From the NCBI GenBank assembly GCA_016720835.1, contig JADKJW010000007.1, positions 186,001 through 250,000 on the forward strand: a stretch of DNA of 64,000 bases, written 5' to 3'. The notes below the pieces were generated by a model. The model ran no database searches. It saw nothing but the letters and a program-made list of their open reading frames with translations, and was not told the DNA's origin. The translations under genes and the position numbers were made by a program. Positions 8,026 through 15,668 of the stretch are shown here, piece after piece. This DNA is from Ignavibacteria bacterium (GTDB lineage Bacteria > Bacteroidota > Ignavibacteria > SZUA-365). The number at the start of each line of letters is the position of its first letter. Within the stretch, counting starts at the first letter, position 1.

Positions 8026-10022
8026 AGATCGGCGTGTTCATCTGCTACTGCGGAGAGAATATCGGTCGTACAGTCGACTGCGCGGCGGTCGCCCAGGCGT
8101 GCGCCTCCATCCCCGGCGTCGCCGTGTCAGTCGACTACAAGTACATGTGTTCCGATCCCGGGCAGAACCTGATCATCAACGCGATCCGCGAGCACCGGCT
8201 CGACGGCGTGGTGGTCGGCTCCTGCTCGCCGCACATGCACGAGAAGACCTTCCGCAAGGCCTGCTCCAACGCCGGCCTCAATCCGTTCATGTTCGAGATG
8301 GCCAACCTGCGCGAGCACTGCTCGTGGATACACGACGACATCGCCGTGGGCACCGCCAAGTCCATCGACCTCGTGCGCATCGCCGTCGAGAAGGTGAAGC
8401 GCAATGAGCCGCTCACGCCCATCCGCGTGCCCGTCACCAAGCGCGCGCTCGTGATCGGCGGCGGCATCTCCGGCATCCAGGCCGCGCTCGACATCGCGGG
8501 CGCCGGCTTCCAGGTGGTGCTGGTCGAAAAAGAGCCGTCCATCGGCGGCCACATGAGCCAGCTCTCCGAAACCTTCCCGACGCTCGACTGCTCGCAGTGC
8601 ATCCTCACGCCGCGCATGGTGGAGGTGTACCAGCATCCGAACATCACGCTGATGTCCTATTCGGAAGTGGAGAAGGTGGAAGGCTTCATCGGAAACTTCA
8701 GCGTCACCATCCGCAGAAAGGCGCGCTCGGTGCGCGCGGATCTCTGCACCGGCTGCGGCGACTGCGTGCAGAAATGCCCGATCAAGAAGAAGGCGTACAG
8801 CGAATTCGAGGAAGGGCTGGCCTTCCGTCCCGCCATGTACGTGCCCTTCCCGCAGGCCGTGCCGAACATCCCGGTGATCGACCGCGCGGTGTGCACGTAC
8901 TACAAGACGGGCAAGTGCCAGGCCTGCGTGAAAGCCTGCGGCCGCGGCGCCATCGACTTCGAACAGCAGGACGAGTTCGTGACCGAGGCCGTGGGCGCCA
9001 TCGTCGTCGCCACGGGCTACAAGCTGTACACCATCGACAAGAAGCCCGACGACTCGCAGTACAAGGGCTACGGCGAATACGGCTACGGCGTGTACAAGGA
9101 CGTGATCGACGGTCTGCAGTTCGAGCGCCTCGCCAGCGCCTCCGGGCCCACCGGCGGCGAGATCCGGCGTCCGTCGGACAAGGCCGTGCCGAAGAAGATC
9201 GTCTTCATCCAGTGCGTCGGATCGCGCGACGAGTCGAAGGGCTTCTCGTACTGCAGCAAGATCTGCTGCATGTACACGGCCAAGCACGCCATGCTCTACA
9301 AGCACAAGGTGCACGAGGGCGAGGCGTACGTGTTCTACATGGACATCCGTTCGGGCGGAAAGGGGTACGAGGAATTCGTGCGCCGCGCCATCGAGGAAGA
9401 TCATGTGAAGTACATCCGCGGCCGCGTCTCGCGCATTTACGAGAAGGACGGCAAGTACATCGTGCGCGGCGAGGACACCATCGCGGGCATGCAGGTGGAG
9501 ATCGACGCCGACATGGTGGTGCTGGCCACGGCCATGGTGCCGCAGCCCGAGTCCGCCGTCCTCGCGCAGAAGCTCGGCATCGCGTACGACAATCACGGCT
9601 ATTTCGTGGAAGTGCACCCGAAGCTGCGTCCCGTCGAATGCAGCACGGGCGGCATCTTTCTCGCCGGCGCCTGCCACTCGCCGCGCGACATTCCGGAATC
9701 GGTATCGATGGCCTCGGCGGCCGCCGCGAAGGCGCTCGTCCTCTTCGGATCGGACGTGCTCGAGCGCGAGCCCGTGGTCGCGAAGGTGAACGAGTCCACC
9801 TGCGCGGGCTGCTTCTACTGCCAGAAGGTCTGCGCCTACAACGCCGTCGAGCGCCGCGAAATCCGCGACCGGGCCGGCAACCTCCGCAAAGTGGTCGCCT
9901 ACGTCAACGAAGGCCTCTGCCAGGGCTGCGGCACCTGTAACGCCACCTGCCCCTCGAAGTCCGTCGAACTCATCGGCTTCACTGACGAGCAGCTCTACGC
10001 TGAAATCCATGCCCTCGCCTGA
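8022..10022 (+). CDS. hdrA: Heterodisulfide reductase subunit A (HdrA), FAD/FeS electron-bifurcation subunit
   Basis: This 666-residue protein has the HdrA layout. An N-terminal domain carries CYCGENIG and CSPHMHE; a Rossmann FAD-binding site follows (ALVIGGGISGIQAA, about residues 141-155). Fe-S motifs are CTGCGDCVQKCP, a Cys set around CQACVKACG, and a C-terminal 2x[4Fe-4S] ferredoxin (CAGCFYCQKVC, CQGCGTCNATCP). HdrA is the flavin bifurcation site in Hdr complexes. AAGGAGG precedes the ATG, which overlaps the hdrB stop. Confidence 0.95.
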   Translation: MKIGVFICYCGENIGRTVDCAAVAQACASIPGVAVSVDYKYMCSDPGQNLIINAIREHRLDGVVVGSCSPHMHEKTFRKACSNAGLNPFMFEMANLREHCSWIHDDIAVGTAKSIDLVRIAVEKVKRNEPLTPIRVPVTKRALVIGGGISGIQAALDIAGAGFQVVLVEKEPSIGGHMSQLSETFPTLDCSQCILTPRMVEVYQHPNITLMSYSEVEKVEGFIGNFSVTIRRKARSVRADLCTGCGDCVQKCPIKKKAYSEFEEGLAFRPAMYVPFPQAVPNIPVIDRAVCTYYKTGKCQACVKACGRGAIDFEQQDEFVTEAVGAIVVATGYKLYTIDKKPDDSQYKGYGEYGYGVYKDVIDGLQFERLASASGPTGGEIRRPSDKAVPKKIVFIQCVGSRDESKGFSYCSKICCMYTAKHAMLYKHKVHEGEAYVFYMDIRSGGKGYEEFVRRAIEEDHVKYIRGRVSRIYEKDGKYIVRGEDTIAGMQVEIDADMVVLATAMVPQPESAVLAQKLGIAYDNHGYFVEVHPKLRPVECSTGGIFLAGACHSPRDIPESVSMASAAAAKALVLFGSDVLEREPVVAKVNESTCAGCFYCQKVCAYNAVERREIRDRAGNLRKVVAYVNEGLCQGCGTCNATCPSKSVELIGFTDEQLYAEIHALA

Positions 10023-10030
10023 TTTGAAGG

Positions 10031-10057
10031 AATCCAGAATTCAGAATTCAGAATCCG
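10031..10057 (+). repeat. Heptad array A, unit CAGAATT
   Basis: Three consecutive heptamers (CAGAATT, CAGAATT, CAGAATC from 10035) start 13 bases after the hdrA stop. Bases 10031-10053 are the perfect reverse complement of 10192-10214 in array B, so the two could fold into a 23-bp stem around a 138-base loop. Confidence 0.85.
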
Positions 10058-10090
10058 ATGAATGTATATATAACTCCAGACACTGAACAT

Positions 10091-10125
10091 CCCTCTCTTT
10101 CCAAAGAGGGGCCGATGAGTTCACG
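10091..10125. repeat. Mosaic hairpin repeat fragment
   Basis: A pyrimidine hairpin (CCCTCTCTTT-CC-AAAGAGGGG) is followed by GATGAGTTCACGG. Near-identical pieces occur at 17721-17745 and 17858-17870, so this is a short copy of an interspersed repeat inside the loop between arrays A and B. Confidence 0.5.
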
Positions 10126-10191
10126 GGGGGAGAGGCCGCCCCGCCATCGGGGTATGGCTTCTCATCACCAACATTTCAACCCATGAATTTC

Positions 10192-10231
10192 TTCTGAATT
10201 CTGAATTCTGGATTCTGAATTCCTGAATTCC
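10192..10231 (-). repeat. Heptad array B, unit CTGAATT
   Basis: CTGAATT, CTGAATT, CTGGATT and CTGAATT occur in a row from 10194, then CCTGAATT after a 1-base slip. It is inverted relative to array A and ends 19 bases before the flxD start. Confidence 0.85.
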
Positions 10232-10249
10232 CGAGTCCACCTTGAACTA

Positions 10250-10744
10250 ATGAAAATGCCTACCTCCACCTGGAACCCCAAAATCGTCGCGTTCGTGTGC
10301 AACTGGTGCACGTACACCGGCGCCGATCTCGCGGGCACGTCGCGCCTGAAGCAGGAGCCGAACGCGCGCCTCATCCGCGTGCCCTGCACCGGCCGCATCG
10401 ATCCCGTGTTCGTCATCAAGGCCTTCGAGAGCGGCGCGGACGGCGTCCTCATCTCGGGCTGCCACCCGGCGGACTGCCACTACAACACGGGCAACTACCA
10501 CGCCCGCAGGCGCTGGACGCTGTTTCACAACCTGCTCGACTTCGTCGGCATCGATTCCTCGCGCCTGCACTTCTCGTGGGTGTCGGCCTCGGAAGGGAAG
10601 AAGTGGGTGACGGTGGTGGACGGCGTCATCGACGAAATCCGCGCGCGCGGACCCTTCGAGCGCTACCAGAAGGCCAACAGCGAATTCGCCCTGCCTCCCG
10701 CCCTGTTCGAGGCCGCGGCGAAGGAGGTGCAGCAGCATGCCTAG
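10250..10744 (+). CDS. flxD: FlxD / MvhD-type [2Fe-2S] subunit
   Basis: The 164-residue protein belongs to the methyl-viologen-hydrogenase delta family. It has FVCNWCTYTGAD (about 16-27), RVPCTGRIDPVF (about 43-54) and the hallmark GCHPADCHYNTGNY (about 70-83), whose Cys bind a [2Fe-2S] cluster. It links HdrA to an electron-input module. No hydrogenase large or small subunit is nearby; the following genes instead form the NADH-oxidising Flx module. Its stop region overlaps the next start by 8 bases. Confidence 0.93.
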   Translation: MKMPTSTWNPKIVAFVCNWCTYTGADLAGTSRLKQEPNARLIRVPCTGRIDPVFVIKAFESGADGVLISGCHPADCHYNTGNYHARRRWTLFHNLLDFVGIDSSRLHFSWVSASEGKKWVTVVDGVIDEIRARGPFERYQKANSEFALPPALFEAAAKEVQQHA

Positions 10745-11603
10745 TCTCCAGCACGTCGTGAAAGATCTCCTCGCATCCGGCGCCGTGGAAGTGGTGATCG
10801 GGTACGAGAAGGCGCCGGGACAGAACCGCACGCGGCCCTTCTTCGCCCGCACCCCCGAGGATGCCGACCGCCTGGTCTTCGATTTCAGCGCGCTCAACAA
10901 TCTCGCGGTGTACCTCACGCGCCAGAAGCGCCCTGCGAAGGGGAAGATCGGCATCGTCGCGAAGGGCTGCGACGCGCGCGCCATCACCATGCTCATGCAG
11001 GAGCAACAGCTCACGCGCGACGACGTGCACGTCATCGGCATGGAGTGCAGCGGCGTCACGGCCGAAATGGGCGCGGACCTGTCGAAGGACACGCTCGCCG
11101 CGAAATGCGTGACCTGCAAGGTGCAGACGCCGCCGCTGGCCGACACCCTTGTGGAAGGTCCGAAAGACTACGAACGCCCCGACGACCGCAACGGCGCGCG
11201 CATGCGCGAACTCGAGGCCATGACGCCCGAGCAGCGCTTCGCGTTCTGGGCGGGGGAGTTCGACCGCTGCGTGCGCTGCTACGCCTGCCGCCAGGCCTGC
11301 CCGATGTGCTACTGCGAGCAGTGCGTCGCGGAGAAGAACCAGCCGCAGTGGATCGAGACCAGCGCCACGCTGCGCGGCAACATCGCCTGGAACGTGATAC
11401 GCGCCTTCCACCTCGGCGGACGCTGCGTCGGCTGCAACGAGTGCGAGCGCGCTTGTCCGGCCGACATCCCGCTCGGACTGCTGAACCGCAAGCTCGGCAT
11501 GGTGGCCGGTCAGGAATTCGGCTACGCCGCGGGCATGGACGCCTCGGCGCCGACGCTCGTCGGCACCTGGGACAAGAGCGACCGTCAGGAATACATCAAG
11601 TGA
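10737..11603 (+). CDS. 4Fe-4S dicluster protein of the Flx module (FlxC-like; FdhB/FrhB-related)
   Basis: The 288-residue protein has an N-terminal domain like coenzyme-F420-hydrogenase/formate-dehydrogenase beta subunits (IGIVAKGCDARAI, VIGMECSGV). A Cys-rich segment follows (CVRCYACRQACPMCYCEQC, about residues 180-198), then CVGCNECERACP (about 229-240). It should carry electrons between the flavoprotein FlxA and FlxD/HdrA. Assignment as FlxC rests on the mirrored order hdrCBA-flxDCBA versus the described flxABCD-hdrABC. It overlaps flxD by 8 bases. Confidence 0.82.
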   Translation: MPSLQHVVKDLLASGAVEVVIGYEKAPGQNRTRPFFARTPEDADRLVFDFSALNNLAVYLTRQKRPAKGKIGIVAKGCDARAITMLMQEQQLTRDDVHVIGMECSGVTAEMGADLSKDTLAAKCVTCKVQTPPLADTLVEGPKDYERPDDRNGARMRELEAMTPEQRFAFWAGEFDRCVRCYACRQACPMCYCEQCVAEKNQPQWIETSATLRGNIAWNVIRAFHLGGRCVGCNECERACPADIPLGLLNRKLGMVAGQEFGYAAGMDASAPTLVGTWDKSDRQEYIK

Positions 11604-11611
11604 GGCCCGGC

Positions 11612-12631
11612 ATGGAAGAGAAACACATCACCGGAGAACACCTCACGGCCTTTGCGTCCGGTCTGCTCGAAAAAGGTTATATACTCATTTCCGAAGCGCC
11701 CGACGGCACGGGCTTCACCGCGGTGAAGGACGGCGCATCGGTGAACATGAACACCGCGGCGCGTCCGACGAAGGCGTCGTTCAAGCAGCAGGTGTTTCCG
11801 AAAACCGAGCCCGTCTTCCATTTCCACAAGACCGTGGACGATGTGCTGCTCTTCGATCCGCTGCCACACACGCAGAAGACCGTCGTCTTCGGCGCGCGGC
11901 CCTGCGACGCGAAGTCCATCTCGATCATGCGCAAGGTGTTCAACTGGGATTACAAGGACGAGTTCTTCAACGCCCGCGCGGACAACACCGTCGTGATCGG
12001 CACATTATGCAAGTATTCCGATGAAACCTGTTTCTGCACCTCCGTCGGTTTGAGCCCTTCGTCCACCGACGGCTCGGACCTCTTCCTCGTGCCGCTCGAC
12101 GATGGCGGTTATGCAGTAAAGGTGGTGACGGAAAAGGGTCAACAGTTCGTCAGCGAGAATCCGGCGCTGTTCGGCGAAGCCAAAGCCGGCGCGGATGCCG
12201 TCGCGGCGACGCATCCGGGACCCGCGCAGAAATTCGACGCCGCGCAGGTGCGCACGTGGATCTCGCAGAATTTCGATCACCCGCACTGGGCGGAGCTCGG
12301 GCAGACCTGTCTCGGTTGTGCGCAGTGCGCGTTCTCCTGTCCCGTCTGCCACTGCTTCGACATCGTGGACGAGCCCGATTCCTTCCTGGAAGGCCGCCGC
12401 ATGAAGAACTGGGACGCCTGCCAGGGCGGCATGTTCACGAAGCACGCGTCCGGCCACAATCCCCGCGACGACCAGGGCAAGCGCTACCGCCAGCGCGTCT
12501 CCCACAAGTTCAGCTACTACCCCGAGCGCTTCGGCGAAATCCTCTGCACCGGCTGCGGGCGCTGCACACGCGGCTGCGTGGTGGGCGTGGATATCGGGGA
12601 GATTGCGGCGGGCATCGCGGGACTGGCGTGA
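11612..12631 (+). CDS. 4Fe-4S dicluster protein of the Flx module (FlxB-like; HydB/AsrA-related)
   Basis: This 339-residue protein resembles the beta subunit of sulfhydrogenase and the A subunit of anaerobic sulfite reductase. It has FGARPCDAKSISIM (about 90-103) and C-terminal [4Fe-4S] motifs CLGCAQCAFSCPVCHC (about 231-246) and CTGCGRCTRGC (about 312-322). It should relay electrons from FlxA. The ATG at 11612 is 8 bases after the preceding stop. Array C begins three bases after its own stop. Confidence 0.83.
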   Translation: MEEKHITGEHLTAFASGLLEKGYILISEAPDGTGFTAVKDGASVNMNTAARPTKASFKQQVFPKTEPVFHFHKTVDDVLLFDPLPHTQKTVVFGARPCDAKSISIMRKVFNWDYKDEFFNARADNTVVIGTLCKYSDETCFCTSVGLSPSSTDGSDLFLVPLDDGGYAVKVVTEKGQQFVSENPALFGEAKAGADAVAATHPGPAQKFDAAQVRTWISQNFDHPHWAELGQTCLGCAQCAFSCPVCHCFDIVDEPDSFLEGRRMKNWDACQGGMFTKHASGHNPRDDQGKRYRQRVSHKFSYYPERFGEILCTGCGRCTRGCVVGVDIGEIAAGIAGLA

Positions 12632-12633
12632 AG

Positions 12634-12664
12634 GAAGTCAGAAGTCAGGAGTCAGAAGTCAGAA
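12634..12664 (+). repeat. Heptad array C, unit GAAGTCA
   Basis: GAAGTCA, GAAGTCA, GGAGTCA, GAAGTCA and a partial GAA occur in exact 7-base register right behind the FlxB-like stop codon. Array D (12944-12971) is the inverted partner. Confidence 0.85.
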
Positions 12665-12776
12665 TGATGAGGAGCGAGCATCTCCGGTGTAAGGGATTTG
12701 GAAGAGTGGCTTTGAGTACAGGAAATTGCTCTTCCGAAGCACACATCCCCATTCAATTGTGAGGAGCCCGAATCAA
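12665..12776. other. Gene-free sequence inside the Flx operon gap
   Basis: Part of the 384-base gap between the FlxB-like and FlxA genes, between array C and the four-helix-bundle remnant. No coding frame on either strand shows family similarity. Confidence 0.4.
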
Positions 12777-12893
12777 ATGAGAGAAGCAGCGAAGAGTTTC
12801 GATGACCTTTTTGTATGGCAGAAAGCTCATGCCTTCGAAACGAGCAAAATTCTCGAAAAGTATCGTGCAGCAATCATCGCCGATAATGACTGA
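12777..12893 (+). pseudogene. Remnant of a four-helix-bundle (S23/IVP) protein gene
   Basis: A 38-codon frame opens with ATG and encodes MREAAKSFDDLFVWQKAHAF..., closely following the conserved start of the four helix bundle/23S rRNA intervening-sequence family (F.DL.VW.KAH.L). The family is normally about 115-125 residues; here the frame stops at TGA 12891-12893 and the second half (S.PSNIAEG region) is not seen downstream. It lies between inverted arrays C and D. It is read as a truncated gene; expression is unknown. Confidence 0.6.
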
Positions 12894-12943
12894 ACTAGCG
12901 ACGCCATGGCCTGGATCTTCGATCACCGAGTTTTCCCGTATTC

Positions 12944-12971
12944 CTGACTTCTGTCTTCTGACTTCTGTCTT
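12944..12971 (-). repeat. Heptad array D, unit CTGACTT/CTGTCTT
   Basis: Four exact heptamers alternate CTGACTT, CTGTCTT, CTGACTT, CTGTCTT. The array is inverted relative to array C and ends 44 bases before the flxA start. Confidence 0.85.
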
Positions 12972-13015
12972 CCATCTCCACTGACACTACGAATTCCATC
13001 GACCCCGAGTCTCCC

Positions 13016-13846
13016 ATGAACCTCTACAAACCCGACCTGATGATCATCCGCGACATCATCCAGGAAACGCCCGACACCACCACGTTCCGCCTGCAGTTCA
13101 AGGACCCGAAGGTGGCGGAGAGCTTCCAGTTCCGCGCCGGACAGTTCGCGGAGTACTCCGTGTTCGGCGAGGGCGAGTGCACCTTCTGCATCGCGTCGTC
13201 GCCCACGCGATTGGACTATATAGAGTGTTCCTTCAAGCAGTTCGGGCGTGTCACCACCGCCATGCGGCGACTGAACGTGGGCGACGTCATCGGGCTGCGC
13301 GGTCCCTACGGCAATTATTTTCCGCTCGAACAGATGAAGGGGAAGAACATCGTGTTCATCGCGGGCGGCATCGGCCTCGCGCCCGTGCGCTGCATCATCT
13401 GGAACGCGCTGGACCTGCGCGATCAATTCAAGGACATCACCATCGTCTACGGCGCGCGCTCGGTCAACGACCTCGTGTACAAGCGCGAGCTGGAGGACTG
13501 GAAGAACATGGACGGCGTGAAGACCGTCGTCACCGTGGATCCGGGAGGCGAGACGCCCGACTGGACCGGCGAGATCGGCTTCGTGCCCACGATCGTCGAG
13601 AAAGTGGCACCCGCGGGCGAGAACTCCGTGGCCATCATCTGCGGTCCGCCCATCATGATCAAGTACACCCTCCCCGTGATGCAGAAGCTCGGCTTCACGG
13701 AGGACAACATCATCACCACGCTCGAGAACCGCATGAAATGCGGCTGCGGCAAATGCGGCCGCTGCAACATCGGCAGCGTGTACGTGTGCAAGGACGGCCC
13801 CGTGTTCAACTACACGCAGCTCAAGGCACTACCGGAAGAGTTCTAA
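13016..13846 (+). CDS. flxA: FlxA: FAD/NAD(P)-binding oxidoreductase of the Flx-Hdr complex
   Basis: The 276-residue protein has the ferredoxin-NADP reductase fold. The FAD domain has FRAGQFAEYSV (about 39-49) and the flavin-binding GPYGNYFPLE. The NAD domain has IVFIAGGIGLAPVR (about 111-124) and CGPPIM. A C-terminal Cys motif (MKCGCGKCGRCNIG...C) binds a [2Fe-2S] cluster as in HydG and dihydroorotate-dehydrogenase electron-transfer subunits. It should be the NADH entry point. It is separated from the FlxB-like gene by 384 bases of repeats and a gene remnant. Confidence 0.92.
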   Translation: MNLYKPDLMIIRDIIQETPDTTTFRLQFKDPKVAESFQFRAGQFAEYSVFGEGECTFCIASSPTRLDYIECSFKQFGRVTTAMRRLNVGDVIGLRGPYGNYFPLEQMKGKNIVFIAGGIGLAPVRCIIWNALDLRDQFKDITIVYGARSVNDLVYKRELEDWKNMDGVKTVVTVDPGGETPDWTGEIGFVPTIVEKVAPAGENSVAIICGPPIMIKYTLPVMQKLGFTEDNIITTLENRMKCGCGKCGRCNIGSVYVCKDGPVFNYTQLKALPEEF

Positions 13847-13872
13847 AGAAGAAGGACCTCTTGCGACCGGTG

Positions 13873-13900
13873 ACGCCGGGGGGCAACCTCCGGCGTTTTT
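13873..13900 (+). terminator. Rho-independent terminator of the hdr-flx operon
   Basis: Stem ACGCCGG.../...CCGGCGT around a GGGGCAACCT-type loop is followed by TTTTT at 13896-13900, 27 bases after the flxA stop. Confidence 0.85.
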
Positions 13901-13902
13901 GT

Positions 13903-13937
13903 ATTTCGAATATCGGATTGTCGATTTCAGATTGGCG
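13903..13937 (+). repeat. Heptad array E (degenerate)
   Basis: Five 7-base units follow the terminator: ATTTCGA, ATATCGG, ATTGTCG, ATTTCAG, ATTGGCG. They are more diverged than in arrays A-D but in strict 7-base register. Confidence 0.55.
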
Positions 13938-14098
13938 GCCCGAGAGACAGGTGGCTGTCAGCGAGAACGAACACCCCGCAGGATGACGATCTCAGGGAGT
14001 ATCCTGACCGTCAGCGGGTGATGATTTCGCGAAACGAATCAGTATTTTTCAGCCACATTTCCTCAATGTTCCTCCATCGTTTTCAGCACCTGATCGCC

Positions 14099-15664
14099 AT
14101 GGATACCGAGCATCCGTCCAACGAAGAACGCGGTTTCTTCCGAACCCATTGGCATCTCCTGGTCCCTGCGACCGCCATGGCAGTCCTCCTGCTGGCAACG
14201 ACCATGGTGAAGGAATACGGGTTCTTCATCGACGAGTTCTACTACATCGCCTGCGCGAAACGCCTGGCGTTCGGGTACGTCGATCATCCGCCGCTGACGC
14301 CCCTGCTGATGAGAATATCGGGCATGCTGCTCGGCTATTCCCTCGTCGCCGTGCGCGTGCTCCCGGCGCTGCAGGCGGCCGCGACCGTTTTCGTCACCGG
14401 ACTGCTCGCGCGCGAACTCGGCGGAAAACGGACCGCGCAGTCCCTCGCCGCCGTGGCGCTGTTTCCGAGCGTGATCTTCCTCGTGATCTTCAGTTTCGCA
14501 TCGGTGAACGCGACGGAAGTGCTGTTGTGGCTCTGCGCCGCCTTCCTCCTCATCCGCATCCTTCGCACGGAACGGATGCGCCTGTGGATACCGTTCGGGA
14601 TTGTCGCCGGGCTGGGCATGATCAACAAGCATACCTTCGTCCTGTACCTCTCCACCGCGCTGCTTGCCCTGCTGTTCGCGCCGCAACGACGCCTGCTGTT
14701 CACGAAAGAATTCTGGTTCGGCATGGGACTGATGCTCCTGATCATGCTGCCGAACATCATCTGGGAGGCCGCGAACGATTTCCTCTCGCTGGAATTCTAC
14801 CGGAACGCGATGGCGTTCAAGAACGTCCCGACGCCTCCGCTCGAGGTCGCCTTCGGGCAGGTAGTGGTGCAGAATCCCCTGACCCTGCCGCTCTGGCTCG
14901 GAGGCTTGTGGCTGCTGAGCTTCGGTGCAGACAGAAAACACTATCGTCCGATTGCGCTGTCGTTCCTGTTTCTTTTCGCGATCATGCTCATCTCGCAGAG
15001 CAGCCGGCCCGACCGCATCATGAGCGCGTATCCCGTCCTCTTCGCCGCGGGCGCCGTGCTGTTCGAACGGGCGACGGCACTGCTGCGGTATCGCGCGCCG
15101 CTGTTCGCCGCGTGTACCGTACTGCTGCTCGCCGCCGCCGTTCTCGTGGCGCCGCTCTCATTGCCCGTGCTGCCGCCGCCCCAGGCCGAACGCTATGCCA
15201 TGGCCGCCGGATTGCTGCCGCAACTGGAGCGCGGCGAGGAGAAACGGACCGTCCTTCCGCAGTGGCTGGCCGATCGCGTCGGCTGGGAGCACTTCGTCGC
15301 GGAGGTGGCCGCCGTCATGCGCGCGCTTCCGGAGAGCGAGCGACGCGGAGCAGCCATCTTTGCGCCGAATTACGGTCACGCCGGCGCCCTCGAATTGTGG
15401 GCCGACCGCGACACCCTCCCGCCGGTGTTCTGCACGCACAACACCTACTGGCTCTGGGGCCGCGGGCGCGATTTTCCTTCGGTCCTGGTGGTCACGGGAA
15501 GAGATCGGGAGCAGCTCACGGAACTCTTCGAGCGGGTCGATCAGGCCGCGATCATCCGCACGCAATACGCCATGCCCTGGCGTCGCGCGGTGCCGGTGTG
15601 CATCGCGCGGAATCCGCGCGTCGATCTGAAGGCCACCTGGGAAGGTATCAGGGAATTCGAATAA
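14099..15664 (+). CDS. GT-C family membrane glycosyltransferase (ArnT/PMT-like)
   Basis: The 521-residue integral membrane protein has about 11 hydrophobic helices. The first periplasmic loop carries DEFYYIACAKRLAFGYVDHP, the acidic motif typical of GT-C (PMT_2/GT83) enzymes that move sugars from polyprenyl-phosphate donors. The C-terminal ~130 residues form a soluble periplasmic domain. The start at ATG 14099 puts a short polar tail before the first helix; upstream in-frame ATGs exist at 14018 and 14066. Substrate cannot be told; lipid A, glycoprotein or cell-surface glycan are all possible. It is convergent with the next gene, 4 bases apart. Confidence 0.83.
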   Translation: MDTEHPSNEERGFFRTHWHLLVPATAMAVLLLATTMVKEYGFFIDEFYYIACAKRLAFGYVDHPPLTPLLMRISGMLLGYSLVAVRVLPALQAAATVFVTGLLARELGGKRTAQSLAAVALFPSVIFLVIFSFASVNATEVLLWLCAAFLLIRILRTERMRLWIPFGIVAGLGMINKHTFVLYLSTALLALLFAPQRRLLFTKEFWFGMGLMLLIMLPNIIWEAANDFLSLEFYRNAMAFKNVPTPPLEVAFGQVVVQNPLTLPLWLGGLWLLSFGADRKHYRPIALSFLFLFAIMLISQSSRPDRIMSAYPVLFAAGAVLFERATALLRYRAPLFAACTVLLLAAAVLVAPLSLPVLPPPQAERYAMAAGLLPQLERGEEKRTVLPQWLADRVGWEHFVAEVAAVMRALPESERRGAAIFAPNYGHAGALELWADRDTLPPVFCTHNTYWLWGRGRDFPSVLVVTGRDREQLTELFERVDQAAIIRTQYAMPWRRAVPVCIARNPRVDLKATWEGIREFE

Positions 15665-15668
15665 CGCG

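Noticed and set aside
12652..12873. Minus-strand 73-residue protein in the flx gap
   Set aside because: It overlaps the four-helix-bundle remnant on the other strand and shows no family pattern; partly built from repeat sequence.
10031..12971. CRISPR array
   Set aside because: The short tandem units are 7-8 bases, contiguous and degenerate, with no unique spacers and no cas genes; they cannot be CRISPR repeats.
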